In this document: piece by piece, positions 11,226-23,745 of the stretch | How positions within the stretch are numbered: position 1 is the first letter of the stretch | Layout of the letters: the number at the start of each line of letters is the position of its first letter | Assembly (NCBI RefSeq): GCF_027409185.1 | Contig: NC_084462.1 | Coordinates: forward strand, 186,708,071-186,772,070 | DNA length: 64,000 bases | Origin: Cynocephalus volans | Taxonomy: Eukaryota > Chordata > Mammalia > Dermoptera > Cynocephalidae | Direction: 5' to 3' | Notes under the pieces: model-generated | Databases searched by the model: none | The model's input: only the letters and a program-made list of their open reading frames with translations | Told to the model about the DNA's origin: nothing | Made by a program: the position numbers and the translations under genes

Positions 11226-11768
11226 GCTTGGTACACACATGTTTTCTGATATGAGAGTGAAGAACTTATCTTCAACTTAACATTACGTAGATTTACATTT
11301 TCAGTATGTGTCTACAGAGACCTCACTAGACAAATTATGGGAACTCACTAAAATGACCCTGCCTGTAGCAAGGCTATAAACTCGAAGGCAAATATACTGC
11401 TTGGAAAAGATTCAAACTTATCGATTACATAGGAAGAAGTGTAAAAAGCATTTTAAATTATTTCTTCTTGGAAAATGAAAGTAAGCAATAGAGAAAATAG
11501 AATAAGGCAAACATTATTGTGAAGTTCAATATTTCAGAGTTTCACATCTTCCAAATTTGGTCTAGAAGATCAATATATTAGCAACCAGTTTTTCAACATC
11601 TACTTTTTAAAATGTTCAAACTGATTTCAATTTATTTCACAATGCAAAGAAGCAAAAGTAGCTTAGGACTATAGTGACAATAAATAAATAAATAGAGCTG
11701 GTGCACATCTTTGGTCATTGGGCAGCTACAACACTTAGAAAAGGGTGCACTGTTTATAATAGCCTCTA

Positions 11769-13427
11769 ATGATTCTTTGTATTTCTGTGGTATCAATTGT
11801 AATGTCTCCCTTTTCTTTTCTGATTTTTGTTATTTGGGTCTTCTCTTCTTCTTCTTCTTCTCTTCTTCTTCTTCTTCTTCTTCTTCTTCTTCTTCTTCTT
11901 CTTCTTCTTCTTCTTCTTCTTCTTCTTCTTCTTCTTCTTCTTCTTCTTCTTCTTCTTCTTCTTTTGTTGTTGTTAACCTAAATAATGGTTTGTCTATTTT
12001 ATATATCTTCTTAAAAAACCAACTTTTTGTTTTGTTGATTTTTTCTATTGTTTCTTGGGTCTCTGTTTCATTTAATTCTCCTCTGATCTCAATTATTTTT
12101 TTCTGTCTACTACCTCTAGGTTTGTATTGTTGTTGTTTTTCAAGTTCTTTGAGGCATAGTGTTAGGTCGTTTATTTAAAGTCTTTCCTTTTTTTTTTATA
12201 TGAGCATTTATTGCAATAAATTTGCCTCTTAGTACTGCTATTGCACTATCCCACAGGTTTTGGTATGATGTATCTTTATTTTCAAGAGCTTCTAGAAAGT
12301 TCATAATGTTTCAGGATACAAAATAAATGCACCCAAATCGGTAGCATTTATATACTCAAATCCTGAATTAACGGAAAGAGAAATAAAGAAAGTAAGCCCG
12401 TTTACAATTGTCACCAAAAAAATGTGATACCTAGAGATCTATTTAATCAGGAAGGTGAAAGACCTCTACAATGAGAACTGCAAACCACTTCTGAAAGAAA
12501 TTAAAGAAGACACAAAAAGATGGAAAGATGTTCCATGATCTTGGATTGGAAGAATTAACATTGTGAAAAATTTTATACTATCCAAAGCAATCTACAGATT
12601 CAATGTAATCCCCATCAAAATACCAATTACATTCATCACAGAAATGGAAAAAGCAGTCTTACCTTTCATATGGAACAGCAAAAGACCCCGAATAGCCAAA
12701 GCAATCCTGAGCAAAAAACAAACAAAAAAAACAAAGCCAGAGACATAACTCTACCTGACTTCAAATTGTACTACAAAGCTATGGTAAGCAAAACAGCATG
12801 GTAGTGGTATTAAAATAGACATTCAGACCAGGAGTCGAATTGAGAACACAGAAATCACCCCACAGGCTTACAGCCATCTGATATTGGACAAAGGCAACAA
12901 AAGTCTACACTGGGGAAAAGACTTCCTCTTCAATAAAACTGAATGCCCATAAGGAGAAGAATGAAACTAGATAAGCTTCTCTCACCATACACTAAAATAA
13001 GCTCAAAATGGATTAAAGACTCAAGTATAAGACCTGAAACTCTAAAATTACTAAGGGAAAATATAGGTGAGGCACTTCTGCAACTAGTTCAAGGCACAGG
13101 CTTTATAAACATGAGCCCAAAAGCACAGCAGCAAAAGAAAATATGAACAAACTGGACTATATCAAAGTAAAAAGCTTCTGCAGAGCAAAGGAAACAATCA
13201 ACAGAGTGAAACGAAAACCTACAGAGTGGGAGAAACATTTTCCTAACTATGCATCAGACAAGGGATTAATATAAAAATGTACATAGAGCTGAAGCAATTA
13301 TACAGTAAACATTAATAAATAAATAAATAAAAATAACCGTAATAAAAAATGGGAAGTGGAGCTGAATAGACATTTTTCAAAAGAAGACATGCAAATGGCC
13401 AACAGGTATGTGAAAAAAATGCTCAGT
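11769..13427 (+). mobile_element. LINE-1 with inverted 5' part, duplicated copy
   Basis: Antisense ORF2 sequence runs from 11769 to about 12310. Sense L1 then starts at CAGGATACAAAATAAATG, the same junction word as in the copy at 1.56 kb. The coding frames are broken throughout. Confidence 0.85.
11839..11963 (+). repeat. (TTC)n microsatellite within L1
   Basis: About 125 bp of nearly pure TTC/CTT repeat inside the antisense L1 ORF2 part. The matching site in copy 1 (about 972-985) has only TCTCTCCTCCTG, so the expansion happened after the duplication. Confidence 0.95.
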
Positions 13428-13429
13428 GA

Positions 13430-14280
13430 CATATTTATTCACCAAAAATGAACTAGCAGTAAAATAAATTAAGAAAGCGAGCCCATTTACAATAGTCAAC
13501 ATAAAAATAAAATACCTAGGAATCAATTTGAGCCAGTAGGTGAATGACTTCTATAATCGTATCTACAAATCAGTACTGAAAGAAATTAAAGAGGACACAA
13601 AAACATGCAAAGTCATTCCATACTTTTTGATTGGAATAATAAAAAATGTAAAAATCTGCGTATTACCGAAATAGATCTATAGATTCAATGCAATCCTCAT
13701 CAAAATACCAAAGACATTCTTCACAGAAATAGAGAAAACAATCATATCATTCATATGGAAAAATAAAAGATCCTGAGTAGCTAAAGTAATCCTGAGAAAA
13801 TAAATAAATAAGTAAATACACAAATAAATAAATAAAATGAAAATCAAACATTCAATTAATCAATAAAGCTGGAGACGTTACACTGCCTGACTTCAAATTA
13901 TAGTACTAAACTACAGTGAGAAAAACAGCATGGTACTGGCATAAAAAGAAACACCTGTACAGTAGGGACAGAAGAGAGAACCCAGAAATCAATCCTCATA
14001 CTTACAGTCAACTGGTATTTGGCAAAGGCACCAAGAACATCCATTGGGGAAAAGGACAGCCTCTTTAATAAGTGGTGCTGGGGAAACTGGATGTCCATAT
14101 ACAGAAGAATGAAACTTGAACTGTACCTCTCGCTATGTGCCCAAATCAACTCAAAATGGGTTAAAGACTTAAATATGCTTTCAGAAACCATAACACTACT
14201 AAAAGAAAACATAGAGGAATGATTTGGGAAGTAGGTCTGGGCAAAGATTTTATGACTAACTGTTTTTTTTTTTTTTTTTT
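13430..14280 (+). mobile_element. LINE-1 ORF2 fragment
   Basis: A second sense-strand L1 segment abuts the first. It repeats ORF2 sequence already passed in the previous element (for example the stretch matching 1640-2340), so it is a separate insertion. It ends in a T-run at about 14263-14281. No intact frame. Confidence 0.75.
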
Positions 14281-14281
14281 T

Positions 14282-17200
14282 AATTCATGATGTTTTATTG
14301 GGAGGTAACTTCATAGTAAGTTGTGGAGAATCTGGACTTGTGATGGCTAGACTTAGCAACTTCTTTGACTTAACCCTGCATTTAGCAAAGTATTAAATAC
14401 ATTTTGACTTACAATTTTTTCAAATGACAATAGGTTTATTGAGCTGAAACTCCATCATAAATAGAGGAACATCTGTATAGATGAAACTCAAACATGACTT
14501 GGAAAATTTTAGTGAAGATGTAGGTAATGCCTTTCGGGTAATTAAAAATAAATTAAGTAAATGGAGTTAATGTGGACCTTGATGTTAGTCTCTAGTAATT
14601 TTACATGATAAATATGGTCAGCCACATCGATGTGTTTTTATTGTTCCCTTTAGGGACTTCTGTCCATGTGGACATGTGACAGAGTTCTACTCATGGAGGC
14701 AGGAGAAACGGTCTGCTGGGAATTTCCTGATTCTTCAGAAAGGCATTTCAGAGGAATCCTCTCCTCTGTTCTGGAAGGTCATTTTAATATATACATGTGA
14801 TGCTTTGGAAAGCCATTCATCTCCACATATGATGTCTGAATTGGGAAAAGAAATTACCTAGATACATAGATGGTAAAAAAAAGAATCCCCAAACTGGATC
14901 TGCTCACATCACAGCTTCTTGTTTTAATAGTCTACGATATGTGTTAATGTTTAGTCAGTCCCAGTCACCCCTCTTTACTTTCTGCTGAAGTAGAAACTCA
15001 TAATAATCTAGAGACATTAAGATAAAAAAAAAAAAAAAGATTTGTAAAATAACCTGAGTTCAAGGTGAGGTCAAAATTAATTTGTTGTACATAGTAACAC
15101 AAGCAGAAAATATGAATGAATGCTCACAATAGTTTAATTTTAATTAAAAAAATTCTGTGCCTTTCTTAGATCTATTAGAGACTCACACTGATAACATTGA
15201 AATATTATTTGTTTATGAAGCATACATTCACATTAAAACAGTAGGTTATTAACAAGGAATTGCTATTACAATGTTAGCTTTTCTTTAGAATATAATCCTC
15301 TTCTTGATGTAAAATAAGCCCAGATGATAGAAACTACTGCATTTACTAGAGCTTGTCAATTAGCCAAAAAACAGGGACTAAGCACACATGCTTTTGGAGT
15401 AGTGCATGTATGTGGGATACTTTGCAAACAAAGGGTTTTCTCACTTCAGGAAAACCCATTAAAATGGACAAGTTAAGGAGCTTTTAAAGCCAATCCTACT
15501 TCCCAGATATGTGGCTAATATAAAGGATAAAGTCAACACAGAGATAATAGGAAAGGTAACAAAACTGTATCAGATCATTATGCTAAATACACAACCTTTT
15601 TCACCTGGGCTATGCTCCTATCTTAACACTCAAAAGGTAAATTTCCTGAGACAGTCAAATCAGTTATTATGAAGTATAAGTGTTTAGGCTGTGATTTAAA
15701 ATAAAAGAGAATAAAAAAGTCTCATCATTTATGTCATTTAGGTGATCTGTGCCTGATGGCTATAGATGATGACAAATTAATATCTGTTAAGATCTCTACT
15801 AAGCAACTCTACACAATATAGACAAACCGTTTACTATCTTAAATCAGCACATGTGGAGAACCTTTAAAAAGAAAGCTGAGGTTGTATCTTGATCATGTGT
15901 AACCAGTCAACAACAAAATCCTGGGAAAACTCTAAAAGGAGGTACATGGCCAGGAAGCAAGCCTCAAAGATGATCTGGAAACCAAGACGTGGGGTTTCTT
16001 CAGCTTCCACATGTGAGAGGAATTTAATATGTTTTATTTATTTTCTGCCTATTTCCTCAATGTCCTAATAATTTCTTGATAAAACGCTACAGCACATGCA
16101 GTTGATAAAAAGCTACTTTATTTTGTGTTTCTGACCTGTGGTATGTCAACATTTATATCACGTGACCTCTTTAGCATTATAAACACAAGAGCACACCTAT
16201 AAACACATGGACGGTATGTTTTTTTAGTTGCATATGACATAAGGATGCTTTGCAAACAAAGAATTTTCTCACCTCTATCTGAACATTTGTATGTTGATAA
16301 TTTTTTTTAAAAAATAAAGAAAATGGATGATACAGAAAGAAATAACAAGTGGAAAATTGTTTTTTCAAAAAGATTTCTAATAATATTTTGTAATTCAAAA
16401 AAATGCAACATTTGGTATTAGATTTGTATATGAACTCCTACTTCCTAGAGAACAGGCTATTAAGCCTGAGTCCTGTACAAAAACAGATGATAAAAAGTAA
16501 AATAAATGTTTCAGCAGATAATTATGCCCCGAAGCACTCTTCTTCTAGGCTATGATCTCATCCAGATGTTCAAGACATGGAGGAGTGTCAGCAAGACGCA
16601 GAGTTGGAGATCTCACCCTTTGCTCCTCACAAACACAGCAATTGGACATCTGTCCGCAGACGGAAATATCCCTGGGAGAGCTCAGCATTCCAGTCAAGAA
16701 GCTACAGCAACACAGTGGAACAACAAAACAAAACAAAACAAAACAAAAAAAATAGAAAAAAACTCCCCAAAGGGCATGAGGCCTGGCTCCATTTTGCCTG
16801 CACCATCCCATCCCCAGGACAACACGGCTCTGCGTGGAGAGGGGACTTCTGGCCTTCAAGTTTTTCCTGAAAGAATAAGGGGACTGAAAGAAGTGAACAT
16901 CATACGGTAGCAGCAAAGAAGATTGACTGGGATTATAAGTATCAGAGAGCTGGTGGGAGCCACTGTGATGTCCAGTGTCCAGCTGTGCGGGACACCCCAG
17001 GATCTGTCTCCTCTGAGGAAACCAGCAGCCAGCTCTGCAGCCCTGGTCAACCCACCACTGTTCACCTTTGCAGACTCCACCTGCTGAGACACCACCTCAC
17101 TTTTTCCTCCTCCCACAACCTCCTCTTACCCCAGGATCTATCACTTTTGCTCCTTTGTATTTACCAAAATGTTTTGCAAACTTATGACATGATAATCGTG

Positions 17201-17788
17201 GATACATGTTACTGTACATGTGACCAAACCCATAGAAAGCACAGCAGCAAGAGGGACTCCAAAAGTAAAGTGTGGACCTTTGGTGATTATTATGTATCAG
17301 TGTAGGCTTATCTATTGCTACAGACTTACCACTCTCATGAGGGATGTTGACAGTAAACGATGCTGGTGGGAGGATCAGGGCTATATGGGGACTTTCTGCA
17401 CCTTCCCCTCAATTGTCCTGTGATTTATCAATTCTCTTTAAAGATAAAATTTTTAAAAAGAAATAACACATACAGTTTGATGACATTTCTGCCACTTCTT
17501 AAGTGAAGACATCATGAGTCAAAAAACCTTGCTGCAGGCTCTTTATTCATCTGATTTTAAGACATGTGTTTGCACAGACACCTACGTGAGGATTCCGGTA
17601 CCGGCTCCATCAACTGGAACAATTTCCTGCTGTACGAATATTGCTTACACGGTGACTGTGGTATGAAAATTGTCCCATATATTAATGGTTCTATTTTTCT
17701 TTATATCCATTATTTAAGCCCATTTTCTAAAAAGCCTGCAACATAATCACCCCTGTCATCTCCTCAGTCCAGCTGTCTTCTCCCTCAG
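14282..17788. other. Intergenic spacer without recognised genes
   Basis: About 3.5 kb of AT-rich DNA. A small (AAAAC)n run lies at about 16723-16750. No V motif, RNA gene or assignable transposon family was recognised. Short open frames near 16.5-17.1 kb lack any feature of a real gene. Confidence 0.4.
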
Positions 17789-17826
17789 GGTTTATGACAC
17801 ACTCAGGATGCAGCTGTCACACTGTG
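17789..17826 (-). other. 23-RSS of the IGHV1-like gene
   Basis: Heptamer CACAGTG (17820-17826) and a nonamer-like TCATAAACC with a spacer of 22 bp, or CATAAACCC with 23 bp. The heptamer is consensus and the nonamer is weaker than at the IGHV3- and IGHV4-like genes. Confidence 0.85.
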
Positions 17827-18264
17827 TCTCTTGCACAGAAATACACAGCTGTATCCTCAGATCTCAGACTGCTCAGCTCCATGAAGGCTGTGCTAATGGA
17901 CGTGTCCCTGGTCATGGTGACTCTGCCCTGGAAATTCTGTGCATAGCTTGTGCCACCAGAGCTAGGATTGATCCATCCCATCCACTCAAGCCCTTGTCCA
18001 GTGACCTGGCGCACCCAGTGCATATAGTAGCTGGTGAAGGTGTATCCGGAAGCCTTGCAGGAGACCTTCACAGACTCTCCAGGCTTCTTCACCTCAGCCC
18101 CAGACTGCACCAGCTGGACTTGGGAGTGGGCACCTGGGGAGAGGAGATGGGAAGGGATTAAATATTCCTCTGGTGGTGCCACTTCCTTTTTCTTCCCTTA
18201 GACTAGTGAGCCCCTTACCAGTAGCTGCTGCCACCAGGAAGAGGATTCTCCAGCTCCAGTCCAT
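17827..18264 (-). CDS. IGHV1-like V segment, apparently functional
   Basis: Leader exon 18264-18219 encodes [15 protein letters not shown], nearly identical to human IGHV1 leaders. An 85-bp intron with GTAAG donor and CCCAG acceptor follows. V exon 18133-17827 begins, after the AHS leader tail, [20 protein letters not shown]. Cys23, Trp41 (MHWVRQ), RVTMTRDTS and Cys104 (YFC) are in frame without stops. CDR1 is GYTFTSYY and CDR2 is INPSSGGT, closest to human IGHV1-2/1-46. Small departures are QVTGQG instead of QAPGQG in framework 2 and Phe before Cys104. Its promoter carries a 7/8 octamer. Unlike several neighbours, I see no CTCF-like motif or conserved 12-mer within about 110 bp downstream. 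Confidence 0.95.
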
Positions 18265-18360
18265 GGTGAGTGGCTGTTCCCTCAGGGGCCTCTGTAGGGG
18301 AGTGAATGATTGTTCTTGGAACACAGACATAACAGTATTTATCTCAGTAGACCTCAGATC

Positions 18361-18377
18361 ATTTACATATTCATGAG
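18361..18377 (-). promoter_or_regulatory. VH promoter heptamer plus variant octamer
   Basis: On the V strand CTCATGA is followed after 2 bp by ATGTAAAT. This is the CTCATGA-octamer pair typical of VH promoters, with one substitution in the octamer (ATGCAAAT to ATGTAAAT). It lies about 97 bp upstream of the IGHV1-like start. Confidence 0.8.
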
Positions 18378-19431
18378 GTATAATACTTTATATAGTTCAA
18401 TAACTATCTCAGCCTGAGAAGAGAAGATCAGTGACACGTGGGCCAGGCAGCAGTGCCATGCTGAGGGTCAAAGTCCTCATCCACCTTGAGGATACGCACC
18501 TTCTGCCTCATCTCTCATTTCTGTGCAAGCAGAGCTCCTCCCTTTTAGGAACAAGACCCCACAGGACCCACATTTGAGTGACATGGAGACCACCTGGATC
18601 ATTTATGAGCCCATCAGTTTTTCGGAGCAGTTGCTTTGACCCTGTTCTGGTCCCACCAGGCACCAGAACAGCCCATTGGTAGCTCCAAGAGAGTGACCAC
18701 TGGCCTTTCCACATGAGTGTCCAGCAGGGCCCACAGGTGGCTGTGAGATCTACTGGACACTCCTGAGCTTGTTTCCCCTGCACTTGTCTGGTGAGATGGG
18801 CTCCAGGATGTTCAGCAGAAAGACTTCTGGTTCTCAGACTAACTCTCTTATTTGTAATGCAGGGCTGTGTCTCTGATATGTTGACAATCGAAGTTGAATG
18901 GGGCTCTTCATAAACCAACATTTTCCAAAATATTACCTATGAATTGTGTTCTGAATAAATTTGTCTTATCCCTAACTCCACATCATAGAATTTACACCGC
19001 ATTTACATACTTTCCATTCATGCCCATTTCTACTTGTACTACTCATTTATTTGTGATCACCTCAGGTTCATTCATTTGCCACCATCTCTGACTCACCACT
19101 TCCCTGTCAAACACCAAGCCCAGGTAACGTTACTTAGACTTGAAATATGAATGCCCTATTCCTGGCATCAGTGTGTTATCCCAAATTCTTCACGATTCAA
19201 ATTAATAAAGCCATCCCTGTACTCCAGCATTTTACTTTTAAGATATCTAGAAGAACTAAAAATCTCTTCCAAATGTGGCTCTCCTTGCATTATTGTGTCA
19301 CGTGAATGCTCCCAATAAAATAAAATATGTATACAAACATCAGCACTTCTTTAAAAATGTGTATTTTAGATTACTATTTGTGAATTAATAAATTCCAGGC
19401 CTTGAGAAGAAGCCCCTCCCCCCCCCCACCG
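18378..19431. other. Intergenic spacer without recognised genes
   Basis: No gene, RNA or clear mobile element recognised. A poly-C run at about 19418-19429 directly precedes the downstream flank of the next V pseudogene. Confidence 0.4.
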
Positions 19432-19490
19432 CTGCACCTGCTCCTGGGGCTGGAGTCTGTGCTGGGTGGGTCCTGAGCGCCCCCTGCAGC
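19432..19490 (-). promoter_or_regulatory. Downstream V module: 12-mer and CTCF-like motif
   Basis: CTGCACCTGCTC lies at 19432-19443. GAGCGCCCCCTGCAGC lies at 19475-19490 (V strand GCTGCAGGGGGCGCTC, a good CTCF core). They lie 102 and 55 bp past the heptamer of the IGHV3-like pseudogene. The module is preserved although the V exon is dead. Confidence 0.55.
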
Positions 19491-19512
19491 CCAGCGCTTG
19501 CCCTGCAGTGGA

Positions 19513-19846
19513 GGCTTCTGTCTGGCTTCAAGGTGTGTTCTCCTCACGGTGTCTCTAGTGCAGCATTAAAAGTCTGTTTCCCAGCTTCAGAATGTTCTTT
19601 CAGTGACACCATATGATCTTGTCAGCATTTCTTGAGATAGCGAATTGAACTCACTAAACCCAAAGTGCTCTACAGGGAAAGACCAAACAAGTATTTTATA
19701 AAACTACCAGGGAGCCTCTTCCCTGGAGCTGCCAGACGCTGTGACACAGTCAATACTCAGTTGAGTCTGGAAACTAATGGGGGGGCTTTGGGAGAATCTC
19801 TTATCTCCTTCAGGATCCTCTGGCTGAATTCACAGCAGTGGACACC
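19513..19846 (-). pseudogene. IGHV3-like pseudogene with preserved RSS
   Basis: The V exon (about 19842-19552) starts after a GTGTCCACTGCTGTGAATTCAG that matches the IGHV3 leader tail. Framework 1 is scrambled. Framework 2 retains an APGK-like stretch, framework 3 a FAISRNADK-like stretch (compare RFTISRDNAKN), and the 3' end reads TGCACTAGAGA. Several stops and frameshifts are present and Cys104 is lost. The RSS remains good: heptamer CACCGTG (19545-19551), 23-bp spacer, nonamer ACAGAAGCC (19513-19521). I could not find a convincing leader exon. The family call rests on short matches. Confidence 0.75.
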
Positions 19847-19849
19847 TGA

Positions 19850-22040
19850 GCCGACAGAATCAAGGGACTCAGAGCCCACTCCACAGCTTCTAATCCAGGA
19901 GCACATGCACACACACACAAAACACATATGTGACTTGTATTAACAGCAATGGGCAGAAAATATTTATTTCTTCTCTGTGTCTTGCATGTAGGTAGTGCCC
20001 TCACACTGACCCCAGGCCTGGTTTTGGGACTTGCTTTGTCAAACAGAACAAAATTAAACATGATGCTAGCGGAGACTTGGGGAATGCAGGCACGGTGGAC
20101 CTGCCTGTTCCCTCGGTGTCTGGGAACCCTGCAGATGTCCGTGAAAGAAGCCAGGCTCGCCCCATGAATGTTCACACACTGGGAGCCACATCCGATCTGT
20201 ACAGCTCACACTGAACACCCCAATGTGTGGGGAGGGTCACACTGGACCTGTAGCACAGATGTCCCCATTCTCAGAGGGAACAGGAAGGATCCCAGGGCAG
20301 AGCCATGGATGGTGCTGGATGAGGTATCTCCCCAGGAGCAGAAGCAGGATCTGACCTGGGAACGAGGGACCTAAAAAAGTGAGCTCAACTTGGTCAGAAC
20401 CCCTGTAGACCTGTGCCTGGGACGGGCCTCCTCACTTCGCCTTGTCCACTGTGGGTCTCTCTTGGGGATCGTGTCTCTGTCTCACATGCGCAGGTGGGCT
20501 CCATTGGGTGACTGACTTGTGCTTCAGTTTTCAAGTCCAGGGATAGAAGAGCTACACTTTACAAGCTTCAGGTTGTTGAGAGCCATCCTGCAGGCTACAA
20601 AGGGGTCCCGTGTGTGTGGCTCGGCTCCATGGAAGTTCTTGTTTGTTCACCTTTGGTTGCTTGACAAGGCTTCCCAGAATGAAATAGCCTAACCTTTTGG
20701 CTTAGTATGGCTTTGGGAAATTCCCTGGAGTTTCTCAAAGAACACATTAAAATACATCAAAATTAACTGGTTTATTTAAAGGGCATTGTCAGGACTAAAG
20801 GTGTTTTTGATGCATGTTACTGGTATGAGTTGGCTCCATTTAATTTTGTCATTAATCTTCCTTGTTAGTGATGTGTGCATGGACCCATTGTGGCTGTGGT
20901 CATGCTCTTGTATGCGTTGAATTAAGTTATTATGTTGGATTTCTATCCACATCCCCCAGGGAGATGGTGGGTCCGAGTGCTGTGTTGTTTACAATTATTC
21001 GATCATTAACCAGTTACAGATTTCTTTGTTTTCCCCATTCCCACAGTTTCACTTGATTTACCAAGAACATGTTCTTTTTTTAGTAATAATAAGAATGATA
21101 TGGTGTGTTTTTTTAGTTTGAGTAGGATCATTTAACTTTTCACTTTGTCCCCTGTGCTTTTCCCAGAGTCTATTGGCAGGAAAATAAAAGGTATAAACAT
21201 TGTGATTTTGATTACAAATTAAAATGATCAATAGAGAGTATAAGCAATATTAAATTGTTAACCATAACCAATCAATGTTATGAAAATCAAGAATAGTACA
21301 TATAACTAAGATTTTAAAAGGGTTAAATTGTAAGTTAAGAAAGTTAAGAATTATAGTTCAAACTAAAAGTCTGATGCTCTTTAAAGCCAAACATGCTGCT
21401 ATTGTATAGTTTCCTGGCCATGAGCCACAGCCTTTGGGGTGAACTATTGATGTATGAGTAGATGTTTTTGTCACAGCATGAGTGCCTTGGAACTTTTGAC
21501 CTTTCTTTTTCAATAGAAACAAAATAAAAATGTTTTGATTAAAAGATAAATCAATGTGTAAAAGATGAGGTAAAAAATATAAATAAAGCAAGATTTTTGT
21601 GGTTGTTGTCCACACTTGCAGTAGACATCTGTGGTCTGTTTCTTCCTTTTCACCGAATCCGCACCACCTATTCAGGTCCAACGAATCCTGCAGAGCTGGT
21701 CTCCAGCAATCAAAGAGTTTATATTGGAAAATAAACAAAGAATCTAGCAATGGGCAGGGGAAGACTGGCTGAAGTAACCACCCTTGCTATTTATTAACAG
21801 GGAGAGGCAGTTTGTCATAAAATGCACTGCATGATCATATGTGATAACTTTACATGATACTAATCATACTTGTGCATGAAACTCACATATGTTGTGTGTG
21901 TCATTCTCCCATTAAAATATCATGTGTGTGGGTGTGACATTTATTTATAATGAAAAATTTTTGATATGTAAAGCTAAAGAAGTTTATATCTACACACATT
22001 ATAATCAAGTTTTAATAAATGATGACACAGAGAATTTTGA
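19850..22040. other. Intergenic spacer without recognised genes
   Basis: About 2.2 kb, GC-richer until 20.5 kb and then AT-rich. A short CA run lies near 19910. I recognise no V motif, no RNA gene and no transposon family with confidence. Confidence 0.4.
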
Positions 22041-23745
22041 AAGCATCAAGAGTAATGTGACATCTCACATACAAGGGAACATGGATAAGTCTATCAGCAG
22101 ATTTAACAGAAGAAACCATATAGGCCATGCAAGAGGGGGTGAATATAGTTAAAGGGCTGAAAGAGAAACATTGCAAACCAAGAATACTATCCTAAACTGT
22201 TTCACAGGAATAAGAAAGATACTTTTGCAGATCAACCAAAGCTGAGCGAGTTTATCACCACTAAACCTGCCTTAGAAGAAGTGCTAAAAGAGGTCTTAGA
22301 GATGAGACAAAATGACTGTAAATATCAATGAGTAAGAATTTATTGATAGTAGAAAACTTACTGGTTAATATGAGAATATAATAAAAGTAAAACCCTGATA
22401 TTGTAACAGAGGTGCATAAATCATTTAAACTCTAGTATAAAAGTGATGGATTTATTAAGAATAAATACAAGTATGATAATTAGTTAATTGATGCATAATA
22501 TACAGATATACAATGTGGCACCACTAACATAAAGTACAGAATAAAAGTGAAGAGTTATTGTATGAGGATACATTAAAATATTTGTCGAAAAATATAATTA
22601 AAAGATGATATAAGTATTTCCATGAATTTGTTGAAGTACTTTTGTGTGAGTGAATTTAAGTTGCTGTCCGCTTAAAACTGACTGCTAAAAATATAAAATC
22701 ATTTATGTAAAGCTCATGGAAATAATAAAACATAGAAAAATTATAGTTGATACTCAGTAGATGAAGAGAAATGAAAGAAATTGTAAAATTACAGAAAAAT
22801 CAAGTCAAAAATATAGATACTAGGAGAGAGAAAAAGGAACAAAGAAAGTACAAGGAGAAAAACAATTAATAACATGGCAATAGTAAGTCCTTACCAATCA
22901 ATAATTTATATAAGTGCAAATCAATTATATTTCCAATCAAAATATATATTTTCACAGTGGCTAAATGCAAAAGATAAATAAATAAATAAACCACCAACCA
23001 TGTCCTGTCTCCAAGAAACTAATCTTGGCCTTAAGAACACACATAGGAAAATGTTAATATATGAAGAAAGATATTCCATGCAAATGGTAATCACAGGAGA
23101 GCACGCTAGTGCACTTCTATGAGATGTAATAGACTTTAGCCCCAAATTGTAAGAAGAGACACAGATCACTGTATATTAACAAAAGAAACAATCCATCAGG
23201 AAGGCATAGCAATTAGAAATGCACATGCACCCAACATCAGCACATCTAGATATGAGTATATTACATAAATATTAACAAAACAGAATGGGTAAACATCAAG
23301 AAATATGATAGTGAGAGAATTCATAATCCATAACTACAATGGACAGATTATTCAGACAGAAAATCAATTTGGAATCAGTGCAAATGGACACCACCACAGA
23401 CAAAATTTTCCTAACAGACACACGCAGAACATTTCATCCAAAAGCAGCTGAATATCCAATTTTAAGTCCACCTGGTACATTCTCCAGAGTAGCCATGTTA
23501 AGTCACAAATCAAGTGATAACAAACAAAGGACAATTGAAATTATTTCAGGAATTATCTCAAACCAAAGTGATATGAAAGTAAACACGAACACAAGAGAAA
23601 TATATAAATTCCTCCAACATTTAGAAATTAAAGAAAAAAACAGAAAAAAACGAAAAACAGGTGCCTGAACAGTTAATGAGTCAAAGAAAAAATCAAATAG
23701 AGGAAAAGCAACATGAAACACGATACACCAAATTTAAGCAACTCA
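22041..23745 (+). mobile_element. Old LINE-1 (L1M-like) fragment
   Basis: Sense-strand sequence with old-L1 phrases such as the stretch around 22180-22310 (AAGAATACTATCC, CACCACTAAACCTGCCTTA, AAGAAGTGCTAAAAG). It is followed by ORF2-like sequence to about 23.7 kb. It is heavily diverged with no intact frame. A 110-residue frame at 23339-23668 is a surviving ORF2-derived piece, not a gene. Confidence 0.55.

Larger units (their letters stand above)
11227..13427 (+). repeat. Segmental duplication, copy 2 (partner 357-2668)
   Basis: This copy matches 357-2668 from GGTACACACATG onward, through the unique AT-rich part and into the same 5'-inverted L1. Its left edge abuts the minus-strand retroelement remnant. 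Its right edge is cut by a further L1 fragment starting near 13430. Confidence 0.8.

Noticed and set aside
11711-12178. 155-codon frame with a long serine run
   Set aside because: It is the (TTC)n microsatellite inside antisense L1 ORF2. The serine run is a repeat translation and no gene family is visible.
16506-16916. Overlapping frames of 97-134 codons on both strands
   Set aside because: Frames overlap each other on both strands, contain an (AAAAC)n tract, and show no domain.
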